From Ochrobactrum sp. CM-21-5 (GTDB lineage Bacteria > Pseudomonadota > Alphaproteobacteria > Rhizobiales > Rhizobiaceae), in contig NZ_JACLZJ010000002.1 in assembly GCF_014253075.1 (NCBI RefSeq), forward strand, positions 372,001 to 436,000: DNA of 64,000 nucleotides, read 5' to 3'. Under the pieces are notes generated by a model that was not told where the DNA came from, ran no database searches, and was given only the letters and a program-made list of their open reading frames with translations. Both the position numbers and the translations under genes were made by a program. This document shows positions 25,530 to 34,686 of the stretch, piece after piece. Within the stretch, counting starts at the first letter, position 1, and every line of letters begins with the position of its first letter.

Positions 25530-26435
25530 ATGGTTCATCGCATTCTACGCACACTATCGGTCGGGCTGGTTGGCGGCATGCTTTTCTGCGCCCTGTCGGG
25601 TGCGGCTGTCGCTGCCGAAAAATTCAAGGCTGTAACCACCTTCACCGTGATCGCCGACATCGCGCGAAACGTGGCGGGTGACGCTGCCGATGTAGAATCC
25701 ATTACCAAACCGGGAGCCGAGATACATAACTATCAGCCCACGCCCGGCGATCTGATCAAGGCGCAGGGCGCAAAGCTCGTCCTATGGAACGGATTGGGGC
25801 TTGAACTGTGGTTTGAAAAGTTTTTTTCGCGCCTGAAACATGTGCCGAGCGCGGTTGTCTCGACAGGCGTGGAACCAATCGACATCAGCGAGGGACCATA
25901 TAGCGGCAAGCCCAACCCCCATGCATGGATGTCGCCAAGTGCCGGTCTGATCTATGTGGACAATATCCGCGACGCCTTCGTGAAAAACGACCCGGAAAAT
26001 GCCGAGACCTACAAGGCCAACGCGGAGGCCTACAAAGCCCGGCTCAAAGCCACAATCGATCCCATCCGCGAAGAACTCGCCACTATTCCGGAAGACAAGC
26101 GTTGGCTTGTCTCCAGCGAAGGCGCATTCTCCTATCTGGCGCGCGATTTCGATTTGAAGGAGCTTTATCTCTGGCCGATCAATGCCGACCAGCAAGGCAC
26201 GCCGCAACAGGTGCGCAAGGTTATCGATGCGGTGCGCAAGAACGGGATCAATGTCGTCTTCTCCGAAAGCACCATCTCCCCCGCCCCTGCGCAACAGGTC
26301 GCGCGCGAAACAGGTGCCAATTACGGTGGTGTTCTGTATGTCGATTCGCTTTCCGAACCGGATGGACCTGTCCCGACCTATATCGATCTACTAAAAGTAA
26401 CGTCGAGCACAATTGCCAAAGGGCTTAAACAGTGA
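25530..26435 (+). CDS. sitA: Mn/Fe ABC transporter substrate-binding protein (SitA-like)
   Basis: The 301-residue protein has a signal peptide ending VAA-AE (~residue 26). It belongs to the cluster-9 (ZnuA/PsaA/SitA) binding proteins. The four usual metal ligands can be placed: His in EIHNYQPTP, His in NPHAWMSP, Glu in SSEGAFSY and Asp in [10 protein letters not shown]. Two His plus Glu and Asp, without the His-rich loop of ZnuA, favour Mn/Fe over Zn. ATG 25530 is chosen for its TAGGAG site; an upstream in-frame start would spoil the signal peptide. It is first of four overlapping genes, with Mur-type boxes upstream. Confidence 0.9.
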   Translation: MVHRILRTLSVGLVGGMLFCALSGAAVAAEKFKAVTTFTVIADIARNVAGDAADVESITKPGAEIHNYQPTPGDLIKAQGAKLVLWNGLGLELWFEKFFSRLKHVPSAVVSTGVEPIDISEGPYSGKPNPHAWMSPSAGLIYVDNIRDAFVKNDPENAETYKANAEAYKARLKATIDPIREELATIPEDKRWLVSSEGAFSYLARDFDLKELYLWPINADQQGTPQQVRKVIDAVRKNGINVVFSESTISPAPAQQVARETGANYGGVLYVDSLSEPDGPVPTYIDLLKVTSSTIAKGLKQ

Positions 26436-27340
26436 ATGCTCCGATAGACCTTCACACGAACAAGGCCGCCCCGTTGGAAAACAACGGGAGTGCGGGACTG
26501 CGGGTAAGCGAAGCGACGGTGACGTATCGCAACGGTCATACAGCCTTGCGCGATGCCAGTTTTGCCATTCCCACTGGTACGATCACGGCTCTGGTGGGTG
26601 TCAACGGCTCAGGTAAGTCCACCCTGTTCAAAGCGATTATGGGTTTTGTCAGGCTGGCCAAGGGGGAAATTTCCATTCTTGGACTTCCGGTCAATGCAGC
26701 GCTCAAGAAAAATCTTGTCGCCTATGTGCCGCAAAGCGAGGATGTCGACTGGAATTTCCCGGTGCTCGTGGAAGATGTTGTCATGATGGGCCGGTATGGT
26801 CATATGGGCATGATGCGTATTGCGCGGCGCGCCGACCATGAGGCGGTCGAGAAAGCGTTGAGCCGCGTAAACATGCTTGAGTTTCGCAAGCGCCAGATTG
26901 GCGAGCTGTCCGGCGGCCAGAAAAAGCGTGTCTTCCTTGCCCGGGCGCTGGCGCAGGACGGGCGCGTGATCCTTCTGGATGAACCTTTTACCGGCGTTGA
27001 CGTAAAGACTGAGGAGGCCATCGTCACGCTTCTGCGTGGCTTGCGTGATGAAGGCCGCGTTATGCTGGTCTCAACGCATAATCTCGGCAGCGTCCCCGAA
27101 TTCTGTGACAGGACAGTGCTGCTCAATCGCACCGTGCTTGCGCACGGCCTGACGGACGATGTTTTCACGCAGAGCAACCTTGAGAAAACCTTCGGCGGCG
27201 TGCTGCGTCATCTGGTTTTGGGCGGCTCAGGCAAGCAGCACCGGGAGGCCATTGGCGTTATCACCGATGATGAGCGGCCTTTCGTTCTTTACGAAAGCCA
27301 TCAAAAGAAACGAAAAAAAGTGCCGGAGGAGCGTGGATAA
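26432..27340 (+). CDS. sitB: Mn/Fe ABC transporter ATP-binding protein (SitB-like)
   Basis: The 302-residue ABC ATPase has Walker A GVNGSGKS (residues 56-63), a signature LSGGQKKR (~157) and Walker [13 protein letters not shown]. It shows the cluster-9 feature [12 protein letters not shown] in the Q-loop region, typical of Mn/Zn importers. The GTG start overlaps the sitA stop by four bases (GTGA) and the stop overlaps the next start (TAATG). A basic C-terminal tail ([13 protein letters not shown]) is longer than in average homologues. Confidence 0.9.
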   Translation: MNAPIDLHTNKAAPLENNGSAGLRVSEATVTYRNGHTALRDASFAIPTGTITALVGVNGSGKSTLFKAIMGFVRLAKGEISILGLPVNAALKKNLVAYVPQSEDVDWNFPVLVEDVVMMGRYGHMGMMRIARRADHEAVEKALSRVNMLEFRKRQIGELSGGQKKRVFLARALAQDGRVILLDEPFTGVDVKTEEAIVTLLRGLRDEGRVMLVSTHNLGSVPEFCDRTVLLNRTVLAHGLTDDVFTQSNLEKTFGGVLRHLVLGGSGKQHREAIGVITDDERPFVLYESHQKKRKKVPEERG

Positions 27341-28200
27341 TGGCGCTCCTGCTCGAACCGTTCGGATATAGCTACATGCTGAACGCCATGTGGGTTTCGG
27401 CCCTTGTCGGCGGCGTCTGCGCCTTCTTATCCGCCTATCTGATGCTGAAAGGCTGGTCGCTCATCGGCGATGCATTGTCTCACTCCATCGTACCGGGCGT
27501 GGCGGGAGCATATATGCTTGGCCTCCCCTTCTCCATCGGAGCTTTCTTTTCCGGCGGGCTGGCAGCGGCGGCGATGCTGTTTCTCAATCAGCGCACCAAG
27601 TTGAAAGAAGATGCGATTATCGGCCTGATATTCTCATCTTTCTTCGGCCTCGGCCTGTTCATGATTTCGCTGAAGCCCACTGCCGTGAGCATTCAGACCA
27701 TCGTTCTCGGTAATATTCTGGCAATCACACCTCAAGATACGCTGCAACTCGCCATTATCGGCTTTGTGTCGCTGACCTTGCTCCTTTTGAAATGGAAAGA
27801 CCTGATGGTGGTGTTTTTCGATGAAAGCCACGCACGGTCCATAGGCCTGAAGCCGGGCGTGCTGAAGGTCATGTTCTTCACCCTGCTTTCGGCCTGCACG
27901 GTCGCCGCCATGCAAACGGTGGGCGCTTTTCTGGTGATTTGCATGGTCGTCACACCCGGGGCGACGGCTTATCTTCTTACGGACCGCTTCGCACGCCTGT
28001 TGTGGATTGCGGTTATCATCGGCTCGATCACGAGCTTCATCGGCGCCTATGCCAGCTATTTTCTTGATGGCGCGACTGGCGGTATTATCGTTGTCCTGCA
28101 AACACTGGTTTTCCTGCTAGCGTTCTTCATTGCCCCGAAGCACGGCATGCTGGCGGCACGTCGGCGGGCTGCGATCACGCTGAAGGAAGCGCAGCCATGA
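27340..28200 (+). CDS. sitC: Mn/Fe ABC transporter permease (SitC-like)
   Basis: The 286-residue membrane protein of the ABC-3 family has about eight helices. It contains LKGWSLIGDALSHSIVPGVA (~34-53), the conserved ABC-3 loop. It is paralogous to the next gene, so the importer probably uses a heterodimer. It overlaps both neighbours (1 and 4 bases), indicating translational coupling. Confidence 0.9.
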   Translation: MALLLEPFGYSYMLNAMWVSALVGGVCAFLSAYLMLKGWSLIGDALSHSIVPGVAGAYMLGLPFSIGAFFSGGLAAAAMLFLNQRTKLKEDAIIGLIFSSFFGLGLFMISLKPTAVSIQTIVLGNILAITPQDTLQLAIIGFVSLTLLLLKWKDLMVVFFDESHARSIGLKPGVLKVMFFTLLSACTVAAMQTVGAFLVICMVVTPGATAYLLTDRFARLLWIAVIIGSITSFIGAYASYFLDGATGGIIVVLQTLVFLLAFFIAPKHGMLAARRRAAITLKEAQP

Positions 28201-29051
28201 CGTTCATCGATACGCTCTCCATGCCGTTCCAGTTCGAGTTCATGCGCTACGCTCTGGCAATTTCCGTGCTGATCGCCGTGCCGACCGCCCTGCTCTCCTG
28301 CTTTCTGGTGCTGAAAGGCTGGTCGTTAATGGGCGACGCCATCAGCCACGCTGTGTTTCCCGGTGTTGTGATTGCTTATATCATCGGCATTCCATTCGGC
28401 ATCGGCGCATTCATTGCAGGCATGATTTGCGCGCTATCAACCGGCTTTCTCAAGGAAAACAGCCGTATCAAGCAGGATACGGTTATGGGCGTCGTCTTCT
28501 CCGGCATGTTCGGGCTGGGGCTTGTGCTCTATGTGGCGATCCGCTCCACCGTGCATCTCGATCATATCCTGTTCGGCGACATGCTCGGCATCACGACGCG
28601 AGACCTCGTCGAAACCGGCATCATTGCCGCACTGACTGCAGGCATTCTCATTGTCAAATGGCGCGATTTCCTGCTGCATGCTTTCGATCCGGCGCAGGCA
28701 AAGGCGGTTGGCCTGCCTGTCCGGCTTTTGCATTACGGGCTGCTCTGCCTCATCTCGCTTACGATTGTCGGCGTCCTGAAAGCAGTTGGCATCATCCTGG
28801 CGATCGCCATGCTGATCGCGCCCGGCGCAATCGCCTATCTGCTGACGAACAGGTTTAGCACCATGATGATCCTATCGATCGCAATCGCCGTCATAGCGTC
28901 GTTTACCGGTGTTTACCTGTCTTTCTTCATAGACAGCGCCCCCGCCCCGACCATCGTATTGCTGATGTCGTTGATCTTCGTTGCAGCCTTCCTGTTTTCC
29001 ACCTGGCGGACTGCCAGATTGGAAACGCGCTATGCAGTGCAGAAGGACTGA
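28197..29051 (+). CDS. sitD: Mn/Fe ABC transporter permease (SitD-like)
   Basis: The 284-residue ABC-3 permease has the same LKGWSLMGDAISHAVFPGVV motif as its neighbour. It starts by ATGA overlap with sitC. It is the last gene of the sit operon, and a 30-bp palindromic terminator lies about 90 bases downstream. Confidence 0.9.
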   Translation: MTFIDTLSMPFQFEFMRYALAISVLIAVPTALLSCFLVLKGWSLMGDAISHAVFPGVVIAYIIGIPFGIGAFIAGMICALSTGFLKENSRIKQDTVMGVVFSGMFGLGLVLYVAIRSTVHLDHILFGDMLGITTRDLVETGIIAALTAGILIVKWRDFLLHAFDPAQAKAVGLPVRLLHYGLLCLISLTIVGVLKAVGIILAIAMLIAPGAIAYLLTNRFSTMMILSIAIAVIASFTGVYLSFFIDSAPAPTIVLLMSLIFVAAFLFSTWRTARLETRYAVQKD

Positions 29052-29143
29052 AACCTATCCTCCCGACGATGCCGCCACTCGGCGTCATTGTCTTTGACAA
29101 GCTGGGCCTCTGAAACTCTCCGTTCAAGCTCGCTTGCGTGCAG

Positions 29144-29173
29144 GCGTGGACAGCTTTGCAAAGCTGTCCACGC
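29144..29173 (+). terminator. 30-bp perfect palindrome, terminator of the sit operon
   Basis: The arm 29144-29158 is followed immediately by its exact reverse complement 29159-29173, then TTTCGCC. In RNA the centre forms a small loop. It lies 92 bases after the sitD stop. Confidence 0.75.
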
Positions 29174-29317
29174 TTTCGCCCATCAGTCATATCGCTGTAA
29201 TAAAATCCCGCTAAACAACCTCACATACAGAGTTCCGTAACAGAATTCCGGACAGTTTTTCCGCGCAAATATCATTTGACGCTTGTCGAGGTGCTACAAA
29301 GATGCTTCAATTCAGAT

Positions 29318-29331
29318 TGCACGGCTGTGCA
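29318..29331. promoter_or_regulatory. Inverted repeat TGCACGGCTGTGCA, copy 1 (candidate LacI operator)
   Basis: TGCAC and GTGCA arms are separated by GGCT. The identical 14-mer recurs at 30570-30583 before the binding-protein gene of the same import system. It lies 43 bases before the ATPase start codon. Confidence 0.6.
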
Positions 29332-29373
29332 GAAAGAATAAAACCAGCCGGCATTCCTGGGGAGGAGGCGCAA

Positions 29374-30447
29374 ATGCCAGCGTTTTTGGAGGTGGCGGAC
29401 GCTCACGTCCGCTATGGCAGCAACGAAGTTCTCAAAGGCGTAGATCTGTCTGTAAGGAAAGGCGAATTCGTCGCCCTGCTCGGCTCGTCGGGTTGCGGCA
29501 AGACGACTTTGCTTCGCGCTATTGCGGGCTTCAACACGCCGAGTAGCGGTGCAATCAAAGTGGACGGCAAGGACGTTACAAGACTGCCGCCCGATAAACG
29601 CGGCATGGCGCTGGTTTTCCAGTCCTATGCCCTCTGGCCGCACATGACCGTGGCGCAGAATGTCGGTTACGGCCTGCGTATCAGGGGCGTCGCCAAGGAC
29701 ACCATCAAGCAGAATGTACTGGACGTCGCCCGCCTGCTTGGCCTCGACATGCTTCTGGATCGCAAGCCCTCGGCCCTTTCCGGCGGCCAGCGCCAGCGCG
29801 TCGCACTCGGGCGCGCGCTGGCAGTCCAGCCGGATATTCTGCTCCTCGATGAACCCTTGTCTAATCTCGATGCGCGCATTCGCCTCTCGGTGCGCCATGA
29901 AATCAGCGCCTTGCAGCGCCGTCTCGGCATTACCGCTGTTCACGTGACTCATGATCGCGAAGAAGCCATGGTCATGGCCGACCGCATTGTCATCCTGAAC
30001 AATGGCGAGATCGCACAGGCCGGAGCGCCCGAAGACGTCTACAATCATCCGGCATCAGATTTTGTCGCTGCCTTCATGGGCGCCGAAAACCTGATAGAGC
30101 TGCCCATCAGCGTCAGGGCGGACGGTATCGAGATACCAGCAGGCCCGAACAACCAGGCAGGCGTTATTCGGGCTGGGCATCGCAACCTGTCCGACGGTGT
30201 CGTATCGGCACGTTTTCGCAGTGAAGCAGCCCGACTGACCAAACTTGGCGACACCGACTCCGGGTCAGCGTCCGAACTCGTTCTTTCAGGCACAGTGGAG
30301 CAAACCAGCTATCCCGGCGGCCTGTGGCGGCACATGATCCGCGTCGGCGATCGGCACATCATGGTCGACACACCGGACAGTCACCAGCCCGGCGGCAACG
30401 TCGAAATCCGCATTCCGGAGAACAAGCTGTTCTTGTTCGACAAGTAA
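29374..30447 (+). CDS. ABC importer ATP-binding protein (Fe3+/polyamine type)
   Basis: The 357-residue protein has Walker A GSSGCGKT (37-44), LSGGQRQR (~137) and Walker B ILLLDEPLSNLDARIR, followed by a C-terminal TOBE/MOP-type domain (~240-357). This is the CUT1/FbpC/PotA class of ATPase. ATG 29374 is chosen because of GGGGAGGAGG; an upstream in-frame ATG (29302) lacks a site. A binding protein and two permeases follow after a 320-base gap. The shared inverted repeat in front of both parts suggests joint control by the downstream LacI regulator. The substrate is unknown. Confidence 0.85.
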   Translation: MPAFLEVADAHVRYGSNEVLKGVDLSVRKGEFVALLGSSGCGKTTLLRAIAGFNTPSSGAIKVDGKDVTRLPPDKRGMALVFQSYALWPHMTVAQNVGYGLRIRGVAKDTIKQNVLDVARLLGLDMLLDRKPSALSGGQRQRVALGRALAVQPDILLLDEPLSNLDARIRLSVRHEISALQRRLGITAVHVTHDREEAMVMADRIVILNNGEIAQAGAPEDVYNHPASDFVAAFMGAENLIELPISVRADGIEIPAGPNNQAGVIRAGHRNLSDGVVSARFRSEAARLTKLGDTDSGSASELVLSGTVEQTSYPGGLWRHMIRVGDRHIMVDTPDSHQPGGNVEIRIPENKLFLFDK

Positions 30448-30768
30448 TCCCGTGGAGGACCGAAAGGCCCGCCGCGGATAGAATGAGCGGTTTTCACACC
30501 ATTTCGCAGATCGCTCGCCCGGGGGATAGATGATTGGCAAACGGAATCCATCAACACCATAGTTTGGCGTGCACGGCTGTGCATTTGATAGAGTATCCTT
30601 TCCATCCCTCACAATCTCATTGGCAACCAAACATCGCCAAGAAACGAAAGCGCTCCGGGGCTACGACAGGCCCGCAGCAACGTCCAGTTCCCGATCCAAC
30701 CTTCGCCGGATGCACAGCATCCAGATTATATCCGCTGTCCGGATCCCCGGAGAAAACAGGAGTTTTCC
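30448..30768. other. Regulatory gap inside the ABC importer cluster
   Basis: About 320 bases without a supported gene. It contains the second copy of the 14-bp inverted repeat (30570-30583) and a G/C-rich imperfect hairpin right after the ATPase stop (about 30454-30478) that may terminate or attenuate. Confidence 0.5.
30570..30583. promoter_or_regulatory. Inverted repeat TGCACGGCTGTGCA, copy 2 (candidate LacI operator)
   Basis: Exact copy of the 14-mer at 29318-29331, here about 190 bases before the binding-protein gene. Two identical palindromes before two parts of one transport system point to a shared regulator, most simply the LacI-family protein encoded at 33600. Confidence 0.6.
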
Positions 30769-31902
30769 ATGAAGACGATCTTGAAAGCATTTATGGCGCT
30801 TGGCATCACCGCATCACCGGCGGCGGCTGGCGAGCTGACCGTTCTCACCGCTGGCGACCAGAACATGGTCGATTATATCAATCAGTATCTCGGGCCTTTG
30901 TTCGAAAAGGAAAACCCCGGCACGACCGTCCGCGTCGTCGGCACCGGCCCCGGTGATGCAGGATCGCAGAAGATTCTGGAGCGTTTCGAGGCCCAGTCCA
31001 AGGCTGGCGTCGAGAAGTGGGACACCGATGTGGCCGTAGTTCACGAGAAGTTTGTCGGCCCCATGGTCACAGCCAAGTTTCTGGAAAATTATCGCGACAA
31101 GATCGATAGTGGCAAACTGGTCACGCGGGACAATGCCAAGATGGCACTCGGCACCAATGTCGACGGCTATGTAATGCCGATGTTCAACAGTCAGACAGCC
31201 CTTGCTTATAATCCAGCACTCGTCGCCAATCCGCCCAAGAGCTATGACGAACTCGTCACCTGGGCAAAGGAAAACCCAAAGCAGTTCGGCTATAACGGCA
31301 TCAAGGGCGGCGCGTCCGGGGTGAGCTTCGTCATGGGATGGATTTATGCTTATGGCGGCGATGCCGACAAGCTGATGAAAGGCCCGTTCGAAGAAGGCGA
31401 AGCCAAGAACTGGGACAAGGCCTTCGCATCGCTGAAGGATTTCACCACCAATGCGACATTGACGCCAGGCAATGCAGGTACGCTCGACATGCTCAGCCGC
31501 GGCGAAATCGCCATAGGTCCGGTCTGGGTCGATATGTTCTATTCGTGGAAGGCCAATGGCCAGCTTCCGCCGGAAATGAAGCTCGTTCTGCCTGCACCCG
31601 GCATGCCCGGACAGCCGATGCACTATGTGATCCCCGAAAAGGGCGCGCAGAAAGAACTTGCGGAGAAATTCGTGGCACTCGCCACCAGCCCGAAGGTACA
31701 GGCTGAAGGCATCGTCAAGCGTTTCAACTGGTATCCGGGCATCGACGCCGGTCACGTCAAGGCAGAACTCGACGCCGATACATGGAACAAGCTTTTCACC
31801 GATATTTCGCCGGAAGACCTGGCCAAATACGGCAAGCCGTTCCCGATTGCACCTTACAACACGGCAATCCTCGAAGCCTATGAACGTCAGGTCGGCAACT
31901 GA
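30769..31902 (+). CDS. ABC importer periplasmic binding protein
   Basis: The 377-residue protein has a short signal peptide ending AAA-GE (residue ~22). The mature part starts LTVLTAGDQNMVDYI, the first strand of a type II binding protein as in Fe3+, polyamine and sugar-phosphate binding proteins. The Tyr-rich iron site of FbpA is not obvious. Two permeases follow, separated by a hairpin (31912-31941) that may keep the binding protein's mRNA more abundant. The substrate is not identified. A phosphodiesterase in the same operon suggests a phosphorylated ligand (inference). Confidence 0.85.
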   Translation: MKTILKAFMALGITASPAAAGELTVLTAGDQNMVDYINQYLGPLFEKENPGTTVRVVGTGPGDAGSQKILERFEAQSKAGVEKWDTDVAVVHEKFVGPMVTAKFLENYRDKIDSGKLVTRDNAKMALGTNVDGYVMPMFNSQTALAYNPALVANPPKSYDELVTWAKENPKQFGYNGIKGGASGVSFVMGWIYAYGGDADKLMKGPFEEGEAKNWDKAFASLKDFTTNATLTPGNAGTLDMLSRGEIAIGPVWVDMFYSWKANGQLPPEMKLVLPAPGMPGQPMHYVIPEKGAQKELAEKFVALATSPKVQAEGIVKRFNWYPGIDAGHVKAELDADTWNKLFTDISPEDLAKYGKPFPIAPYNTAILEAYERQVGN

Positions 31903-31911
31903 TTTTCCGTC

Positions 31912-31941
31912 GTTCCGGGCGCATACAATCGCGCCCGGAAC
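31912..31941 (+). terminator. Hairpin between binding-protein and permease genes
   Basis: A perfect 11-bp stem (31912-31922 with 31931-31941) has an 8-base loop and no T-run. Such hairpins after binding-protein genes usually protect the upstream mRNA or cause partial termination. Confidence 0.6.
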
Positions 31942-31964
31942 TGCTGCAATTCAAAGGAAAAATT

Positions 31965-32789
31965 ATGTCGCAGAGATTGACGGGCTTCCTGTTGGTCGCC
32001 CCGGCGCTGGCAATTGTGGCGCTGCTTTTTATCGTGCCGCTGTTCGGTTCGATCACAGGCGCATTTCTTGTTTCGGGGGACTGGGGCTTTGGCAATTTCA
32101 TCAAGGCTTACGAACTCTATTCGAGCGACATGCTCTTCACCTTTGTGATCGTCACCCTTTCTTCGCTGCTGATCGCGTTTTTTTCCATCGCCATCGGCGG
32201 CTATCTCACACTCGGTTCCAATCCACGGGCGGTGGCCGTGCTGCGCTGGCTTTATCGCTGGCCGCTTTTCATCCCTTTCATTGTCGTTGGCCAGATATTA
32301 CGCACCTTTCTCGCCAAGAACGGGCTGATGAACAGCCTGTTGATTGAAAGCGGTATATTGGCGCCAATTCAGGCCATGAGCTTTCTCGACTGGCGTGGCA
32401 TCGTCATTGCCTTCGTCTGGAAGCAGACGCCTTTCGTCACGCTGTTGCTTGCCGGCGCCATGGCCTCCATCGACCGCAGCACCATTGAATCGGCCCGCAA
32501 TCTCGGTGCGGGGCGCCTGCGAATCCTGATCGAGATCGTCCTGCCGCAAGTGCGCCAGACCCTGCTTGTCGGACTGATCCTGAGCTTCGTAACCATGATG
32601 TCGGTGCTGTCCGTACCACTGATGATCAATGCCCAGTCGCCCACTATGATTACCGCCAACATGGCCTTCCGCATCAATGCCTATGGCGATTACGGCGTGG
32701 CCAATGCGCTTGGAACGATCTCCCTGCTGATGACCAGTCTGGTTGCCTGGATCTATCTGCGCCAGACCATGAAGGAGCACAGGCAATGA
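31965..32789 (+). CDS. ABC importer permease, first subunit
   Basis: The 274-residue MetI-like (BPD) permease has six predicted helices and the cytoplasmic EAA-type loop near SIDRSTIESARNLGAGRLRILIEIVLP (~165-190). It overlaps the second permease gene by four bases (ATGA). It belongs to the PotB/CysT-like group used with Fe3+, polyamine and phosphonate binding proteins. Confidence 0.9.
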   Translation: MSQRLTGFLLVAPALAIVALLFIVPLFGSITGAFLVSGDWGFGNFIKAYELYSSDMLFTFVIVTLSSLLIAFFSIAIGGYLTLGSNPRAVAVLRWLYRWPLFIPFIVVGQILRTFLAKNGLMNSLLIESGILAPIQAMSFLDWRGIVIAFVWKQTPFVTLLLAGAMASIDRSTIESARNLGAGRLRILIEIVLPQVRQTLLVGLILSFVTMMSVLSVPLMINAQSPTMITANMAFRINAYGDYGVANALGTISLLMTSLVAWIYLRQTMKEHRQ

Positions 32790-33598
32790 GCGGTATTTTC
32801 GACTGGCGCTGGCTGCCGCGCGGCATTCTGCTGGGGCTGCTTGCCTTTGCAATTTTCGGGCCACTTGCCAATCTTCTGCTCTGGGCCGTGGCGGAGCGAT
32901 GGTACTTCCCACATACGCTGCCGTTGCAATATGGTTTTTCCTTCTGGGCAAACGTGTTTTCGCCACGCGGCAATGCGCTCTCCTCGCTTGGAACCAGCGT
33001 AGTGATTGCGGGATTGACGGTCATCGCCTCGCTCGGCCTCGCCATTCCGGCAGGGTATGCACTGGCGCGCCTGAAGCTGCCGTTTCGCGGCCTGATCCTG
33101 CTCACGCTTCTGATTCCGCAGGCCTTTCCCAACCTGCCTGTCTATGTAAACATCGCGCAGATGTTCTACTCGTTCGGGCTGAACGGCACGATCACCGGCG
33201 TCGTGCTGGTGCATGTCACGCATGGGCTCGTCTACGCAGTATGGATCGCCACCGCAGCATTCTCGGCCATCGACCGTGAACTGGAAGAAGCCGCACGTTC
33301 CATGGGCGCCTCTGCGCTCAAGACCTTTTTCGACATCACCTTGCCGATTGCCGCCCCCGGCCTGCTGGCCAGTGCGATTTTTGTGTTCCTGGAATCACTC
33401 GATGAATTCACCGGTACATATTTCGTGGGCGCTCCCGATATTTCCACCTTGCCGCTCCTGCTCTATACAGCCAGTTCCGGCGGCAACTACCAGATCGCAT
33501 CAATCAGCGCATTGATCCTGCTGGTGCCTTCGATTGCCTTCATGTTTGTGGTCGAGCGCTTCCTCAGAGCCGATGTCCTCTCGAAAGTCGGGCGATAA
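32786..33598 (+). CDS. ABC importer permease, second subunit
   Basis: The 270-residue MetI-like permease (PotC class) has the EAA loop IDRELEEAARSMGASALKTFFDITLPIAAPG (~163-193). It starts within the end of the first permease gene (ATGA) and stops one base before the LacI gene, so all are co-transcribed. Confidence 0.9.
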   Translation: MSGIFDWRWLPRGILLGLLAFAIFGPLANLLLWAVAERWYFPHTLPLQYGFSFWANVFSPRGNALSSLGTSVVIAGLTVIASLGLAIPAGYALARLKLPFRGLILLTLLIPQAFPNLPVYVNIAQMFYSFGLNGTITGVVLVHVTHGLVYAVWIATAAFSAIDRELEEAARSMGASALKTFFDITLPIAAPGLLASAIFVFLESLDEFTGTYFVGAPDISTLPLLLYTASSGGNYQIASISALILLVPSIAFMFVVERFLRADVLSKVGR

Positions 33599-33599
33599 A

Positions 33600-34685
33600 A
33601 TGGCAGATAAACACAGCTACCGTGAAACAGAACAAGACGACCTTACGGATACTCCGCAACGTTTCATCAGCGCGCATGAAGTGGCGCTGGAGGCAGGCGT
33701 TTCACGTTCCGCCGTATCGCGCACGTTCACGCCGGGCGCCAGCGTTTCACCGGCAACCCGTAAGAAAGTGCTGAAAGCCGCTGAAAAACTCGGCTATCAG
33801 GTCAACGATCTGGCACGCGGTCTGCTTGCCAATCGCAGTCGCATTGTCGGCATGATCGCCGCCGACCCGGACAGCCCGTTTCGCTCCCGCCAGATCGCCG
33901 CGCTTTCGCGGCGGCTTGCCGCGCGCGGTAGCGTGCCTGTCCTGATTCCAACGGGCCAGCACGGCGAGAACCTCTCTGCCGCGCATGAAACGCTGTTGCG
34001 TTACCGCGCCGAGGCAACCGTGGTTCTATCCGGCATGCCTTCCTCTTCCTTTGTCGAACTGGCACAGCGCAACGGCCAGACACTCATTCTGGTCGGACGC
34101 ACGGAAGAAGGCGCGGACCATATCCACATCAACAACCGGCTGGCAGCGGAAACGGCCGTCGATATTTTTGCCGCTCGCGGCATGAAGAGGCTCGGCCTCA
34201 TCACGTCCAATGTCGGAAGCCGCAATCTGGTCGAGCGCCAGGAAGCCTATATCGCCAGAGCGAAGAGCCTGGGGTTACAAATCAGCATGCAGCGCGGCGA
34301 ATTGACCGATTATGACGGCGGCTTTGCAGCCGCCTCTCTATTGCTGGGTGAAAAAGAACGGGTCGAAGGCATATTCTGCGTCAACGATCTGATGGCTTTC
34401 GGCCTTATGGACTGCGCGCGCGATGTCTTCAGTCTGTCCATTCCTGACGATATTTCCGTGATCGGCTTCGATAATGTAGCCGAGGCGCGCTGGGGCGCAT
34501 ACAGGCTGACAACCTTCGATCAGAATGCGGAACGGCTCTCCGCCGAAATCATCCGGCTGCTCGATGAAAGACAGGCCGCACCCAATGCACCGCCGCGCAT
34601 GGTTACGCTCGATATACCGCTGATCCTGCGCGGCAGCGTCAGAGCGCTTAAACCCGAAAACGGAACACGGGGAGTCGGAGAATAA
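33600..34685 (+). CDS. LacI-family regulator of the ABC importer operon
   Basis: The 361-residue protein has a LacI helix-turn-helix (ISAHEVALEAGVSRSAVSRTFTPGASVSPATRKKV, ~25-60) after an unusual polar N-terminal extension of about 24 residues, then an effector domain (~80-340). It starts one base after the second permease stop and ends one base before the phosphodiesterase gene, so it is part of the operon it probably controls. Two identical inverted repeats upstream (29318, 30570) are candidate sites. The N-terminal extension is uncommon for the family. The ligand is unknown. Confidence 0.88.
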   Translation: MADKHSYRETEQDDLTDTPQRFISAHEVALEAGVSRSAVSRTFTPGASVSPATRKKVLKAAEKLGYQVNDLARGLLANRSRIVGMIAADPDSPFRSRQIAALSRRLAARGSVPVLIPTGQHGENLSAAHETLLRYRAEATVVLSGMPSSSFVELAQRNGQTLILVGRTEEGADHIHINNRLAAETAVDIFAARGMKRLGLITSNVGSRNLVERQEAYIARAKSLGLQISMQRGELTDYDGGFAAASLLLGEKERVEGIFCVNDLMAFGLMDCARDVFSLSIPDDISVIGFDNVAEARWGAYRLTTFDQNAERLSAEIIRLLDERQAAPNAPPRMVTLDIPLILRGSVRALKPENGTRGVGE

Positions 34686-34686
34686 A

